Assembly (NCBI GenBank): GCA_002900995.3
Contig: CM035314.1
Coordinates: 775,252 to 839,251 of the forward strand
DNA length: 64,000 nucleotides
Source: Ganoderma boninense
Lineage: Eukaryota > Basidiomycota > Agaricomycetes > Polyporales > Polyporaceae
Direction of reading: 5' to 3'
The notes beneath the pieces were generated by a model. That model was not told the DNA's origin and ran no database searches. It saw only the letters and a program-made list of their open reading frames with translations. Of this stretch, positions 37,631-49,807 are shown piece by piece. The translations under genes and the position numbers were made by a program. The stretch's first letter is position 1; the number at the start of each line of letters is the position of its first letter.

Positions 37631-40600
37631 ATGTCCGACTTTTTCCCCGCATACATTGGCAAACCACCGCCCCACGTTCTCAGGAAGCGAAGACAACGAG
37701 AGCAAGAGGAGCGCGCGCGGCAGGAACGGGAGGAGCGCGAACAAAGGGAGCGGGAGGAACGAGATCGAGAACTGTCGCCCGAGGTCCCTGATCCCGAGCC
37801 ATCCACGCCTGCGTACTTTGAAAGAACCAACGTATTCGGCACGCCGATTCGCTCTGTATCACGCGTCCGCAAGACGTACGCTCACAAGCGAGCACGATCG
37901 TTTGCAACACCTCGAATGCGGGCAGGATCAGACGACGAGCATGAACAACAATGTGAGTGTTTCTCCGTTGCAGGAGCAGGCAGGACAGTTGTGGCATGCT
38001 GCGCGATCCTGAATGGTGCTGCTGGCATCAGCGAAAGGGTACTTGGCTGAGCGCTCCTGAGCATATTGGAGTGCCTGCGAAATCCACCTCCTGGCCTTCA
38101 GGCCACAGGCTCCTCTCAGGAAGGACCTGACTGAGAGTCTTGTGCACCCTGAGGTGATTTGCGATGTGTCCTAAGTGCGACAGGGAAGCTCAGGGTCGCC
38201 TCAAGCATTAGCACTTTTGCTGGGACATTGTCTGTCGCAATTTTGAATCTTAATCCAGAGGCATGGATGCACTAGCGATCTATCTCTTAACGAGGGTTCG
38301 CACCATCCACACTGTGCTGTCTGTTCTCATAACACACTGTTGATCACCACCCCATTCTCATGTGCAAGACAAGCATCATCCGATGTTGGATGGCATGCCA
38401 TGCCCGTCATTATATATGAGCTGATGATGTATGAGATAGTGCACTGTACATCCGCACTACCCCGAATGTTAGATTTTAACGGTCAACATTGACGATGTTC
38501 TCAGCCCAGGCATCCTCCCGTGAATCATCTTCGTCGCGTTCACCCACCAAGGTTGCTCAGAAGAAACAAACGCAAGATATCGATTCTGTCAGACCGGCAA
38601 AACGCCCTCGGTTGAACGAGTATGACGATGACGACATGTATGCGGACCCACCGATGCTGGAAGATCACGATGCTGTCGCACCAGCTGGCTCGCCCCCTCA
38701 CAGCCCAGTGCGCCGTCGTAAGTCTTCTGTCTACGTCGAGATTCAGACCCCCCTGAGGCGCTCCCGGTCACAAGCCCAACAAAACTCGCATGCCGGGAGC
38801 CCCGAAGCTTCGGAACCGCCGCCAAGCACCCGCCGTCCCAGAGGCCGCCTTCCGAAGGTCAAGCCAATTGCGATCCCCACACCCTCTACGACTTCGGAGG
38901 AAGGTGCAGCGCAGAATGCGAAACATCCCCCTGCGACATCTAGCGCGGAGATGACGCTGAGTGAAGCTCTGAATCAGTCATTTGCCCACTCTCTCGCTCC
39001 CAGCACCGCCGCTGGCTCCTCATCACGAGCTCGAAGAGCGCGGGATGAGCAAGATCCGTCACACCCTGAGCCAACTCCAATGAAGCGGGGACCAGGAAGA
39101 CCGCGTGGTAGTGGGCGTGGGCGTGGGCGAGGACGCGGACGAGGACGAGGGGTCGGTTCTTCTTCCCATCATGCCGACAATGTTTCCCCTCCTGCCAGCG
39201 CGCACGAGTCGGAGGCCTCGATCCCTACCTGGGCTACGCTTCCAACAGTGGACCGTGGAGCCGCTTCGTCGCGTCGCCCTCCGCATCCGCTCGCCAGAGA
39301 GGAGGAAGAGGCAGGCAGCGACGATGAGCTTGCTTCCGTGACCCAAATACCTGTGAAGCGGACTCCTGGTCGTCCTAGTAAGTACCCGTTCTCAATATTT
39401 AAAAACGCAGTCCCAGTTGATATCTCTGGAGGGCGACCAGCCACTCCTGGCTCTTCCACAAAAGCCGCAGATACTCAGACCGTCAAGCGACGTGGTCGGC
39501 CTCCGGGCTCCAAGAACCCGGCGACGATTGCTCGCGAAGCGGCGGCGGCGGAGATGGCGCGTCGACGAGCGAGTCTTCCGAATCTCCCGGCATCGAGCGC
39601 GTCGATCATGGCCAACTACGCTGCTACCAATGGCCCACCACCCGCTACACCCGTGAAGCGCGGCCGCGGGCGACCGCGAAAGAGTGCGCCTGAACCCAGC
39701 GTGTTTGGGTTGGGCACCGTCGACTACATGGAGCCGCTGAAGGATCCCGACGCTGAGCCCGACGAGAACCCCTTCCGCCGTCGCACGCGTTCGCAGTCGC
39801 GCCAGAGGGGAAGCGCACGCAGCACGCCAGCACCGACCCCCCGGCGTAGGAGCGTATCGACCCCTCGAGCGCCCCGGACACCTCGGCGGAACAACAGTAA
39901 GGCGAGGCCTGAGGCTGCGCCCCCGAAGTCGGACGCCCCGAAGAGCAGTAAGCCGCCGTCGCACTACCTCGACATGAAGACGATGGAATGGAAACCCCGC
40001 GCGCGCTCTACATCGACGTCCTCACCGAAGCGGCGAGCTCGACCCACGCCCGCGCCGACAGAGATCCCGAAGGCGACGGAGTTCCAGACGCGGACGCAGC
40101 TGTGCAACGCGCTGAAGCGGACGCTGCTGGAGGCGCCCATGCCGAAGCTCAGAGACGCCGCGGCGGAGAACGCGAAGCAGCAGCGGAGGCAGGAGAAGGA
40201 GAAGGAGCGGCTGAAGCGGAAGCGGGACGCGGACCGCCTGAAAGTCGCCCCCTCTGGGGTGCTCTTCTTCGGGGGCGGGGACAAGAGCGAGGCCGAGCCT
40301 GATGACGAGGACGAGCAGGAGCAGGGGGACGCGACGACGGTGTTCTGCGGGTCGTGGTCGGTCCTCACGGACCCGGCGGCGACGTTCGACGACTCGCTCG
40401 CGATGAAGACCCTGCACGAGGTCGTCATGGGCGTCCGCGCGTACATCGAGTAAGCCCCTTTCTCCGTCTGTCTATGTGTCTTGCGACGTGCTTTCGATGG
40501 TCGTTGACTTGACTTGACGCAATGTGCAGGTTGGAGAAGGCGGCGTTCGCCAAGTCGCACGACGGGCAGACGATCAGCGTCGCCGTGCCGTGCGGGTGCA

Positions 40601-40801
40601 TGTCCGTGCGGGGCGCGCGTCGGAGACCCCGGAGGGGGCTCCTCGTCGTCCTCTTCGCAGCAGCAGCAGCTACCGACGGGGGACGCGGAGCAGCAGTGTG
40701 CGGGGAAGATGGTGGTGAGTGTCACGCAGGAGCTCGTCCCGGAGGGCTTCTCGGGCGTGGCGAAGGCGATGCGCATGACGGTCATGATCAGCCACTACTA
40801 A
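37631..40801 (+). CDS. multi-AT-hook nuclear protein of unknown function
   Basis: Exons 37631-37952, 38505-40449, 40530-40605 and 40661-40801 encode about 827 aa. The N-terminus (MSDFFPAYIGKPPPHV) is followed by a highly charged Arg/Glu helix of about 30 residues. Further on are four AT-hook-like motifs: KRGPGRPRGSGRGRGRG, KRTPGRPSKY, KRRGRPPGSK and KRGRGRPRKS. A Ser/Arg/Pro-rich region and a Lys/Arg/Glu helix follow. The ordered C-terminus contains TLHEVVMGVRAYIELEKAAF and ends VAKAMRMTVMISHY. AT-hooks bind the minor groove of AT-rich DNA, so a chromatin role is likely; I do not recognise the C-terminal part. Joining the first exon to the rest depends on a 552-nt intron whose ends are in matching phase (T at one side, CC at the other). 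If that is wrong, a separate gene could start at 38495. Confidence 0.72.
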
Positions 40802-41254
40802 CTTACTTATGAGTTCGTGGGTGGACCTGGAGACCTGGATAGGACGAGTACTCGATGTCGTGTGTTCGGGCCTTCTGGACGTGTGGCGGGCTTTTGTGTC
40901 TGTTCTCGTATGTTCTCTACAATCTGTAGCTCTGGTATCCGAAGACGAAGACCGTGTGTATGACCCCCCGAAAATGTAAACAGCGACCAGTGGCTATTGA
41001 CATGACACTGGAAAGACGGCCATCGACTAGTAACATCACATGCACTGACCTCCCGGAGATGAAGATATGGATGGGTCTGCAGGCTTTGGTTCGCTTCGCA
41101 GCTCGATCCGCTAGATTGGATCTCAAACTAAGGCTCTCCAGCTCTAAATGCGCATCGAGCCTGCCTGGGTAGGAGGGGTGGTTATAGTGACCTTAGCCAT
41201 GGCGAGATGAGCGCCCGATGATCAAGTTGGTCCTCGGGGGAAGGAGCGGTCGAG

Positions 41255-41285
<31 letters not shown>

Positions 41286-41856
41286 CGCACTGGCATGTGG
41301 TTAGGAACGAGATGGAGACATTTTATTCGCGGACTTGTCGTGCCGCACTTCTGCAGTCACCCCGGCGCCGGTCCGTCGTAACTCTTCGTCGCTGACTCGC
41401 TGCACGGGTGGAAGAGCAGCTTGGTATTATACACGTAGTTTGTGATTTAAAGCAGCCCGAAATAAACAAACAAACAAACAAGCAAAAAAACATTATGTAC
41501 TAAGTATGGTACTAGTACAAGGCGGCGACACCGAACCAACCCCGGCCCGAGCTAGTAGATGTCCTGTATGTATGCGGCGGATGTATCCAATTTGACAACG
41601 ACAACGACAACAACAGCAACGACCACAGTTCCGTAGTCTCGAGTCTTTTAGTATGAACGGCAAAATGAGAAGCCCGTAAGTAAATGCAAAAAATGAAAAG
41701 TGTTTCCAAGCGAGTCCACAGTTCGTGAAAGCGTCTACTAGACCGTGGAGTAGAACGCCATCGTAAGCGTAAGTAGATTCTATGCCCATTAAGAGAGTAT
41801 GCAGACCCAACCATGAAAGCAAGAAGTGGTTCTCCTTCTCCTTGATGTCCTCAGAG
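40802..41856. other. convergent intergenic region with AT microsatellite
   Basis: It lies between the stops of the AT-hook gene and the glycosidase gene. It contains an AT dinucleotide run at about 41258-41285 and an AAAC tetranucleotide run near 41463-41482. No gene recognised. Confidence 0.55.
41258..41285. repeat. (AT)n microsatellite
   Basis: About 14 uninterrupted AT units, likely length-variable between strains. Confidence 0.9.
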
Positions 41857-44027
41857 TCAGAAGAGCAACAACACGACGCACAGCGACACCGCGCTAGCCA
41901 CAACCGCAGCGCCGATGCCCGCACGCTGCTGGCCCGCGGCCCCGTTTTTGCCGGGGGAGCCGAGCGCGGCCCAGTCGCGCCACGCGGCGTACATCTCGAC
42001 GACGAACGCCTGGCCCTCGGGGCTGTGCTCGCCCTGCACGCCGACGTTGAGCGGGTTCACGACGGGCTGGAGCCACCCGTCCGTGGTGAAGTGCACGAGG
42101 GTGCTCGTCGGCGCCGTCGCGGAGGATATCGGCGCCGTGCTCGTGCGCGTGGAGGTGCTTTTGGAGGAAGAGGAGGAGGAAGAGGAAGGAGAAGAGGAGG
42201 AAGAGGAAGGAGAAGAGGAAGAAGAGGAAGAGGAGGCGGAGGAGGAAGAGGAGGCGGAGGAGGAAGAGGAGAGCGCGGCGCGGCACTGCTCGGCGAGGGG
42301 GAGGTGCGTGTGGATGCCCGCGAGGAGGGCGAGGCGGTAGACGGTGCTCGCGAGGAGCGCCGTGCCCGAGGCCTCGTCGAACGACGCCGAGTCGTCCGCG
42401 TAGTTCTTGAACAGGCTCGTCGATTGCTGTGTGTGTGCGGGCGTGCAGCAAGGCAAGCAAAAGCAAGATCAGGTGAGCGGGCGGAGGAGAGGAGAGAAGG
42501 AGATGAGACGTGGGAACGCACGAGGTGGGGGTACATGCCGTTGTGGATCTCGGAGACCCAGCCCACGAGGTCCTTCGCCTGGTTCTTCATCTTCTTCGCG
42601 TACTGCGAGTGCTGGATCGTCCCCAGCACACGGAGCATGCCCGCCGCGGCCCACCCGTTGCCTTGAGAGAAGAAGAAGAACGGCGTCAGTATGCCAAAAA
42701 CACGGTGGATATAGATATATGCGCGCGCGCGCGCGCGATGTATACGCTTACCGGTCGTCCAGTGGCCGTTGTCCGAGCTGTTCCCCGCGATGTGCCTCCA
42801 CATCCCTCCCGCGTCCTCGTCGACCAGGGCCTGGCGGTAGAGCCGACACTGGTCGTACGCGAGTTGGACCAGGGATTGATTCTGGTTGAGGACGCCGTAG
42901 TACGCGAGGAAGGGCGGCACCATGTACACAAAGTCGGACCTGGGCGTCCCGCGAAGGTAAGTTGACAACGTCAGTTTAAAGTGCGGTTCGGACATGAGGG
43001 CTGAGTCCTCCGCGCGCCGATCCTGAACTCTCGCTGTGAAGGAGAGCAGCCTTCAAGCGGTGGAGAAAGAAAGCCCGTGAAATCCTCTGAGCTGGAGAGG
43101 GTACGTTCGCCATCGGACGAACGCCTCTGGCACTGGCGTTTTTGCTTGCAGGCTAGCCTTTGCATGCTCTATCCCAGCGCCTTCCCAGAGCCTTTTCGCC
43201 AAGGCGCAAGCTCGTTCACTGTATGAGGCTATCTCCAGCCCTCTGTCTACTTCTACAGCAAGGACACGCTGGTCTCTTCACAGCGCCTCCTCCCATGCGG
43301 TCTCGAACAGCCCGCGCCAAGCAAGGGAGACGTGGGACAAGGAAGGTGGACCAAGGGAACGCGCAGAAGGCTCGGAGGAACGTGTTTCGGAACTCACCAG
43401 AGCTGGACGTTTTCCACACGGTGTGAGATCGCGCCGTCGCTCGAGCGCGGCACCTTCTCGAGGAGGTAGTCGAGCTGCGCCTGCGCCGCGCCCGCGTAGT
43501 CGAGCCCGTCCGACGCGCCCTGCCCCGTCCAGTTCGCGAGCAGCACCGCGACGCCGATGCTCGGGGGGTCCCCTGCGGCCTCGCCGCTCGTCGTGCCCCC
43601 GATCAAGGGCTGCAAGGTGCCGGAGCTGGTGCCGTTGAGGGAGCCGACGACGGAGTGGGCGATGGAGAAGACCTCATCGAGGGAGGAGGGCGGGGAGCCC
43701 TTTGGGGGAGGGAGGCCGGTGGAGTTGAGGACGGAGTAGGAGGGGGTGTCGGACTCGGTGAGGGCTTGAGCGCGCGTGCCGATCTCCCAGCTGCATACCA
43801 GCCGTCGACGTCGGCGCCCGCCCGGGTCATGACGCAATGGAGAGCGGGAGGACGCACCTGTGTGTCGCGCCCTCCGCGAGACGGGCTTTGACGAGAGAGA
43901 GCTGGTCAGCGGAGAGCTGCTGGGCGGACGCGAGGAGGGAGCATGACGATGAGGCGAGGAGGAAGATGCCGGCTGCAGCGCTGAGCCCGCCCAACGGCGC
44001 TCGTCGGCGGGCGGAACGGTCGCTCAT
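41857..44027 (-). CDS. secreted, membrane- or GPI-anchored six-hairpin glycosidase (GH105/GH88-like) with poly-serine insert
   Basis: Five exons (44027-43858, 43790-43398, 42939-42752, 42661-42522, 42426-41857) encode about 486 aa. Arg residues near the N-terminus precede a hydrophobic signal segment (GIFLLASSSCSLLASA). The catalytic-type (alpha/alpha)6 barrel follows, with SSDGAISHRVENVQLW, SDFVYMVPPFLAYYGV, GHWTTGNGWAAAGMLRVLGT and SPEGQAFVVEMYAAWRDW. The family acts on oligosaccharides at the cell wall or in plant pectin; the substrate here is not predictable. About 45 residues, mostly Ser, interrupt the domain before STLVHFTTDGWLQPVVNP. The C-terminal hydrophobic stretch (AAVVASAVSLCVVLLLF) after a small polar segment resembles a GPI-attachment signal or a tail anchor. 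The second intron is unusually long (458 nt), and the third contains a GC-dinucleotide run. Confidence 0.83.
42160..42275. repeat. purine-rich GAG/GAA/GGA repeat encoding poly-serine on the minus strand
   Basis: On the plus strand the run is GAGGAA-type purine triplets; read on the minus strand it is Ser codons (TCC/TCT) in the glycosidase gene. Such runs expand and contract easily. Confidence 0.85.
42720..42737. repeat. (GC)n dinucleotide run in a glycosidase intron
   Basis: Alternating G and C for about 17 nt inside the intron between 42752 and 42661. Confidence 0.8.
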
Positions 44028-47000
44028 AAGCAGGTATACCGCCTTAGGTTCACCGTTCACCGAAGCAGCGACAGCTTGGGCACGAGTATCCACCGTGGCT
44101 GCAGACGTGGGGCCGGTCTTCACGTTTGTGGGGGTGGAGGAGGAGGGGTTGGAGACGCGTTCCTGTTCCAGCGCGTTCAAAATAGATCAGTGATATAAGT
44201 ACTTGTGTTCTGGGCTCGACGCGATGACCGCGCGGGTCTGCCGGATCCGGTGTGCGGCGCGCAGCTATCTCCACCTCCCCAAGCCAATCAAGTACTTGAG
44301 CAACAAGCTTTGTCCTTCTTCCCTTCCTGCCCCGTTACCCGTTACGACATAGTCGCGAATCCGCTAGACAGCAACGATGAGGGTGCTTCGGGCCCAGTGA
44401 GTACTCCTACATAATAGACGTTTTGACCTCTGAATCAAGAATGCAATGCGTTGCCGATGGACGGAGCAGCTGGAGTCAACCTGGAGCTGGAACGCGGGCT
44501 TGGCAGCTCCACGGAGAATCATTCGCGTTCCGCACACAGAGCGGTAGTTAGCTAAATTACGATTACTAATCTAAGTATGACGGAAGTAAAAAGTTTAAAC
44601 AAGTGACGGTGTGGGCCTCTCTTCTACCGACTTGAATCCCTCCGCGCGTTTTATGTTGCAGAGCCCCGAAGGACGGTCACCCCGAACGCCAAAGGGCGAG
44701 GCGACCGCGCTTCCTCGAAATATTCAAGTCGGTCAGTGATATCGTGCTCCCTGGGCGGGATCCAAGATCAAAGCAAGACAGCCCGCGCAGCGCCTCAGGC
44801 ACCCGCCAGGACGAGTGGGCTGCATGATGCTCGCGAGTGGGAGCGCTGGGACCCCAGCGCGTTTCGATAACATATTTACCCTGCCCGAGTCCGTGCGCAC
44901 CGCGCGTCGAGGGAAACAGGGAAAAATGATTTTAAGGGAGGATAGAAGCTTGAGAAGTCAGGGAGCAGTCACGGTCTCAAGTAGAACACGTTCCGAGAGC
45001 GCTTCCCCGCCGACCTCCATTGTAATGAACGCGGGCCTACGCGGGCTCGTACGCGCCACGCATGCACGGAGGCCGGAAAGGGGGCAGGGGAGGGCGGCGA
45101 CGGAGCAGCCAGGATGGCTATTGGCGGTCGAGAAGAGTGTGTGGGTGCACTAGGAGAGGGTCGGGAGGGAATTGGGAGATTGGCAAAGGGAGCTCTCGTC
45201 GACGTTGACGGTCGTATAAGTGATAATGTAGCGGTGTTTCGTGGCTGCGACGCCAAACCTGTGGGTATGTTCCTCAGAAGTACGGTTTTAAACGCAACTA
45301 AGGAGATGCCAAGTATTAGACTGGACGGCCAGGTTGGGAAGTAGATCAGGCTTCCATGGACTGCATCAGTGCGGAAGCCAACAAGCTTAAGGGAGAATCG
45401 CAAATGCTTAGTCGATCTGGTCAAAGACAGCTTCAATAGAACAGGACAAGAGCAAGTGTAGGAGGCAGGTACTGTAAGAGTAGGAGGCACTACGGTCGGC
45501 TTCAATCGGCAGAGAGCATTCCGATAAATTCCGACTCCGAGCCGGCCGGGCCGCAGCCGGAAGCCAACGTTGAGGTCGGCGGCGGAGGACTCCGAGTCGT
45601 CTCTCTTTCGCAGCACCTTCATTCCTTTCAGGCAGCCAGGCTTATATGCACACCCCGTGAGGCAATCCCTTGGCCCTTTCAATGCGGTTATTCCTGCCAA
45701 AAGGCGAGAACTATGCGCAGGATTCTGGTTTCACGACGGCGGCCGATTCTCGACGGACGATTCGGATGAATCGAAAATGCAAGGTCGGTTTGGATCATAG
45801 TGCCCCCTTCCCGCTTTTCCACTGACCGTGTTAAACTCGGATAAGTATCAATACAGTGTATGGCTGCCCAGAGCAAACATGATGCAATGCTTATCTGCTC
45901 TCCACTCTTGGCCAGGTCTGGGCACAATGCGTACATCTTCGACATGCTTGGCTTCGACGAGAACACTCATCCGCGAGTTCTCTCTGGTGCTCTGTGACGC
46001 TGGACCCTCTGAACCCTGACTCTGACGCGCGCCCCAATGTCCAGCGGCTCTGGCTTCACTGTCCTTACCAACACCAGCGATGCGATCGTCCTAGTGCTGC
46101 GATGCACCTTTTTGCCTTGCATGCTCGTATTGTCCTGGGTGTGTGCTACATAAATCACTAGCTCGATGACATGACCAGGAGGACCGGGGGGTCTCTGGGA
46201 GGCACGTCATCGTCGCATTATCTCCTACCCGATATCCCCTTGTAGTGACAGTGACATTCAAACGTTAACAGATCTTCCTCAAATGGCAACTGGCCCAGCC
46301 CCAGATATCATCTGCGTCTTCGCGTTCCATTGCTGAGCCTCGTGCTCACACTACAGTAGAATACAGTCGGGGGCACGAACCATCGACCCATGCCGGCATC
46401 AGCGCTCCCGACGCCTCCACCCGATTCACATGGAAGGCAGCAATGCTACAACTGGGCCCCCGCGGCTGCTGGTGGGTTTCAGAGCATGCCAGGCTGTTCC
46501 ATACCGTTATCAAGAGGGATTTTCAGGTCGGCATACTTGGCACTGACTTATCGCTGGTGGCAAGCGGAATCAACCGGATGTCAACCTTCCTGCAGACAAC
46601 GGGGTTTCGCGACCTTTGCGAACAATTGCGTTGTGACTTTTGTGAAGGTCGTTATCGTTTATCGTTCTCCTGTAACTCATCGGCTCGAACAAGAGACTCG
46701 GCCATCTTAGGCATACCAAAGGCACGGACTGGGCCGACGCTGCTTTTTACCGGGTCCCCAGGCCCCTCCGTTATCGACTACTCTGCCCATGCCTCCGACT
46801 AATGGTACTTGACGAATGTGTGAGTACTAAAATGCCTCGCCAGTGTCCTCTTTCCTAACTATATTGGATCGCATATGCGTCAGAAATATTTAATGCTTTC
46901 AGGGCCTGGCGTCAGGTGTAGAACGACGTCAGAGTTCGCTGGGACCCCCAGCTTCCCAGTCTCTGCGAGCCCTCACATGTCTGAAATCTGTGCAAACGGC

Positions 47001-47610
47001 GCGATCTTCGTGGGGGAGACCGTCCTCGGCTATCGAAATTTTATGTGGTAAGTGAATGCCACAGGAACGTGCTTCGCGAACTAGTGTATATCTTCTAGTT
47101 GGTCGTACTTTCTATTACTATTTAATGTGTTGCACATTACTCGCCATACGATTGCAAAGGAATGCTCCTACTTTTCTTTCATCCTAGCTTCTCTTGAACT
47201 CCTCTGGTGTGTATCTATACCAGCCAAAGCGTTCACTCGACAAGGTTTTTGTGCATGAAGTCATCTCTCGGGCGATTCGCCTGACAGCTCGATGGAAGAT
47301 CTTTCCGGCCTCAGCCGGATTTTAGGTGCGAAGCTCATCTATTCCTTGTTCAATTTCTTATCCACATGATCACAGAGTTGCCGCATACACGCATCCTACG
47401 AGCGTGTCCAATTCGCTGGGGTGCTTCCGCCGGTGCGGTCAGGATTTTCGCGACCCCGCGCACCAACCCATCCCGACGATCATGTCCGTGCGCGCGCCTT
47501 GACGCTGCCCTGATGACCGTGAACTCACTGCCGCTGCCAAGAACACGCTGTAGACCTGCAATTGAAGGGCGCGTCGATTTTTGTACCACAGCGACTCAAC
47601 TCACGAGGGG
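44028..47610. other. intergenic region upstream of the glycosidase and the protease pair, no gene recognised
   Basis: About 3.6 kb without a recognisable domain. Minus-strand frames at 44.9-45.9 kb lack family resemblance and plausible splicing. The left end should hold the glycosidase promoter and the right end the protease promoter. Confidence 0.4.
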
Positions 47611-47617
47611 TATATAA
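47611..47617 (+). promoter_or_regulatory. TATA box of the first M36 protease gene
   Basis: TATATAA lies 91 bp before the start codon at 47702, a good distance for a fungal TATA promoter with a short 5' UTR. Its survival in front of a broken gene suggests the gene was active recently. Confidence 0.6.
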
Positions 47618-47701
47618 TGGCTTGCAGTAGCAGAGTGGTGGGCCAGGTCGTCCTCTAGTCACCTCTGCTCTCCAACAACACTCCACAACTCAGCAGCAAC
47701 C

Positions 47702-49807
47702 ATGCAGTTCTCCGCCAGCTTCGTCCGCTCCGTGTACGCCGCAGTCGTCCTCGCCGCGGCGGCCTTTTCCCTCCCGTTCTCGGGCAGCTTGAAGCACACG
47801 ACGATGCAGGTGTGCACCGTCAGCGCTGACAAGACTGTCGAGAGCTTCCACCCCGAGTCGTCCTTCGAGGTGCGATCAGCTATGTTTTGCGAGGATGTAT
47901 GGTTGACGAATGTGTTCCTCCAGACCTTCGGTGTGGACGGGATCGACCACCCGCTCTCCGCTCGCGCCGAGTTCAGCCTGGAGGACGCCGCTGTGTCTTT
48001 CGTGCAGTCGAAGCTCAACCTCACCTCCGACTCTGCCGCGTACAGGACTGGGTACTCGAACGACGTCGTCCAGCACGCATACATCAACCAGCACACTGCG
48101 TTATTTTGTCGATACCCTTGTGGTTGTGTTGTCTTCCGCCTGCTTGTCTGCAGAACGGCGTCCCGGTCGCCAATGCGGTCGCCAACATCGCGTTCAACAA
48201 GGCCAACAAGGTGGTCTCGTTTGGGTCCTCGTTCATTAAGCCATGTGCGTTGTGCTGCTCCTTCCGAGTTCCATTCCGCTGACACTCGTTGCTCTTCAGC
48301 CAACGTGCCTTCCACTACGCCCTCCATCTCTGCAGCAGACGCGATCTCTAAGGCTGAAAGCGAGCTTGGGGGGAAGTACAACCAGCACCCGACCAAGCTC
48401 GGGTTCGTCGCGAAGCAGGATGGCTCTGTCGCCCTCACACACGTTGTGCAGGTCCGGGACGACTCCCAGGCCAAGTGGTATGAAGCCTTCGTCGACGCCC
48501 ACAGCGGCGACATCGTCCAACTCACCGACTTTGTGGCTCAGGCATCGGTGAGTCCATTGGCCTGCTTCTGTAGAGCGTGGAGAGCAGCGGAGGCTCACGC
48601 GCGTTATTTGCAGTACCGCGTTGTTCCCATCACCAAACAGGACATCACAGAAGGTTTCCAGACGCTTGTTAACCCCCAGAACACGGCGTCATCGCCGGTC
48701 GGCTGGCACAGCGACGGTGCCAACAACAGCACCGATACCTCGTGCGTCTTTCCCCCCCCTCTCCTTCGCGTTTCGCTTTTAACCGCCCTAACATTCCACT
48801 TCCATGTCCACAGAGGCAACAACGTGATCACCTACGTCGGCGCGCAGCAGTTCACGACCCAGCAGTTGTCTGCCACGCTCAACTTCGTATACATGCAGGA
48901 CCCGACGGTGAACCCGGACGCGCTCCAGGCGAACATCGACGCCGCGCGCGTGAACACGTTCTACGTCGTCAACGCCGTGCACGACATCTCGTACCAGTAC
49001 GGCTTCACGGAGGCCGCATTCAACTTCCAGAACAACACACGCACGGCATCACCAACCGCATGACCGGCGGTGGCACGGGGCGGTATGTGAACTCCCTCTC
49101 CGCGCGGATTGGTAGACTGGTATTCACACAGGACTTTTACTTTCCTGGTGCCTCGTAGGTGCTTGCAGACTCTGGAGGCCTCGGGCTTGGGAGAGGGGTG
49201 GTCGGATGCGCTTGCAGAGTACGTCAATGTCGTATATTGCGATGCGCGCGGGCTAAGAACGGCGGTATGACACCTGCTCGCTCGCAGGTGGACTGAGTGG
49301 ACGAACGCCACCGTCTCCGACTGGGTCATTGGTGCTTATGCTGTCGATAACCGTGCAGGCTTCCGCACCCACCCATACTCTACGAGCACGTGAGCATTCA
49401 TTCATTTGACATACACATGCGTCGCATTTACCTAGTGGCGATACGATCACAGGAAAACGAACCGCCTGAGGTACTCCAGCCTCCTCCTGCTGGCTGAGTC
49501 TCATGGTACGTGCGCTTTGCTTGGGACGGCGAGTAGTGTTGTAGCAATATTAAACTGCTACTCCATCTCCATAACAGATATCGGCGAAGTCTGGGCCAAC
49601 ATGCTCCACAACGTCTACTCTCAACTTGTCGCTGCGCACGGGTTCTCGGCCACTGCCAAGACCGACGCGACGTGAGTCTCTTCAACCTCCTCCCCACCAT
49701 CGCACAGACTACAGTGTACTGACTGAGAGTCAGTACCACTGGCGGGAACATCGTCTTCCTCCACCTCTTCCTCGACGCGCTCGCTCTCCAGCCTTGCAAC
49801 CCCAGCT
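47702..49807 (+). pseudogene. fungalysin (M36) metalloprotease copy 1, internal deletion and missing 3' exon
   Basis: Secreted zinc metalloprotease family. The signal peptide (MQFSASFVRSVYAAVVLAAA) and the propeptide are readable (HPLSARAEFSLEDAAVSFVQ, NGVPVANAVANIAFNKANKV, SLKHTTMQV), as is the early catalytic domain up to GFTEAAFNFQNN (about 49036). The next bases encode [15 protein letters not shown] in another frame. The segment carrying the first half of the HExxH zinc site and about 70 preceding residues is gone. Later exons remain (LGEGWSDALAEWTEW with the third zinc ligand, IGEVWANMLHNVYSQ, TTGGNIVFLHLFLDA), ending at LQPCNPS with a normal donor at 49808. The final exon present in copy 2 (NARDAWIQADANRYGG) is absent. 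The intron after YINQHT would need a GC donor (48104). No active protease is possible from this copy. Confidence 0.85.

Noticed and set aside
39378..39410. 33-nt GTAAGT...CAG stretch in the AT-hook gene as an intron
   Set aside because: It is shorter than the functional minimum for fungal introns I know of, and the frame stays open through it, so I kept it as coding. RNA data could change this.
41782..42666. Plus-strand frame with long Glu/Arg runs
   Set aside because: It is the antisense of the poly-serine tract and flanking exons of the glycosidase gene.
44969..45700. Minus-strand frame of 243 codons
   Set aside because: Mixed composition, no family resemblance, no signal or domain, and plus-strand frames of similar quality overlap it.
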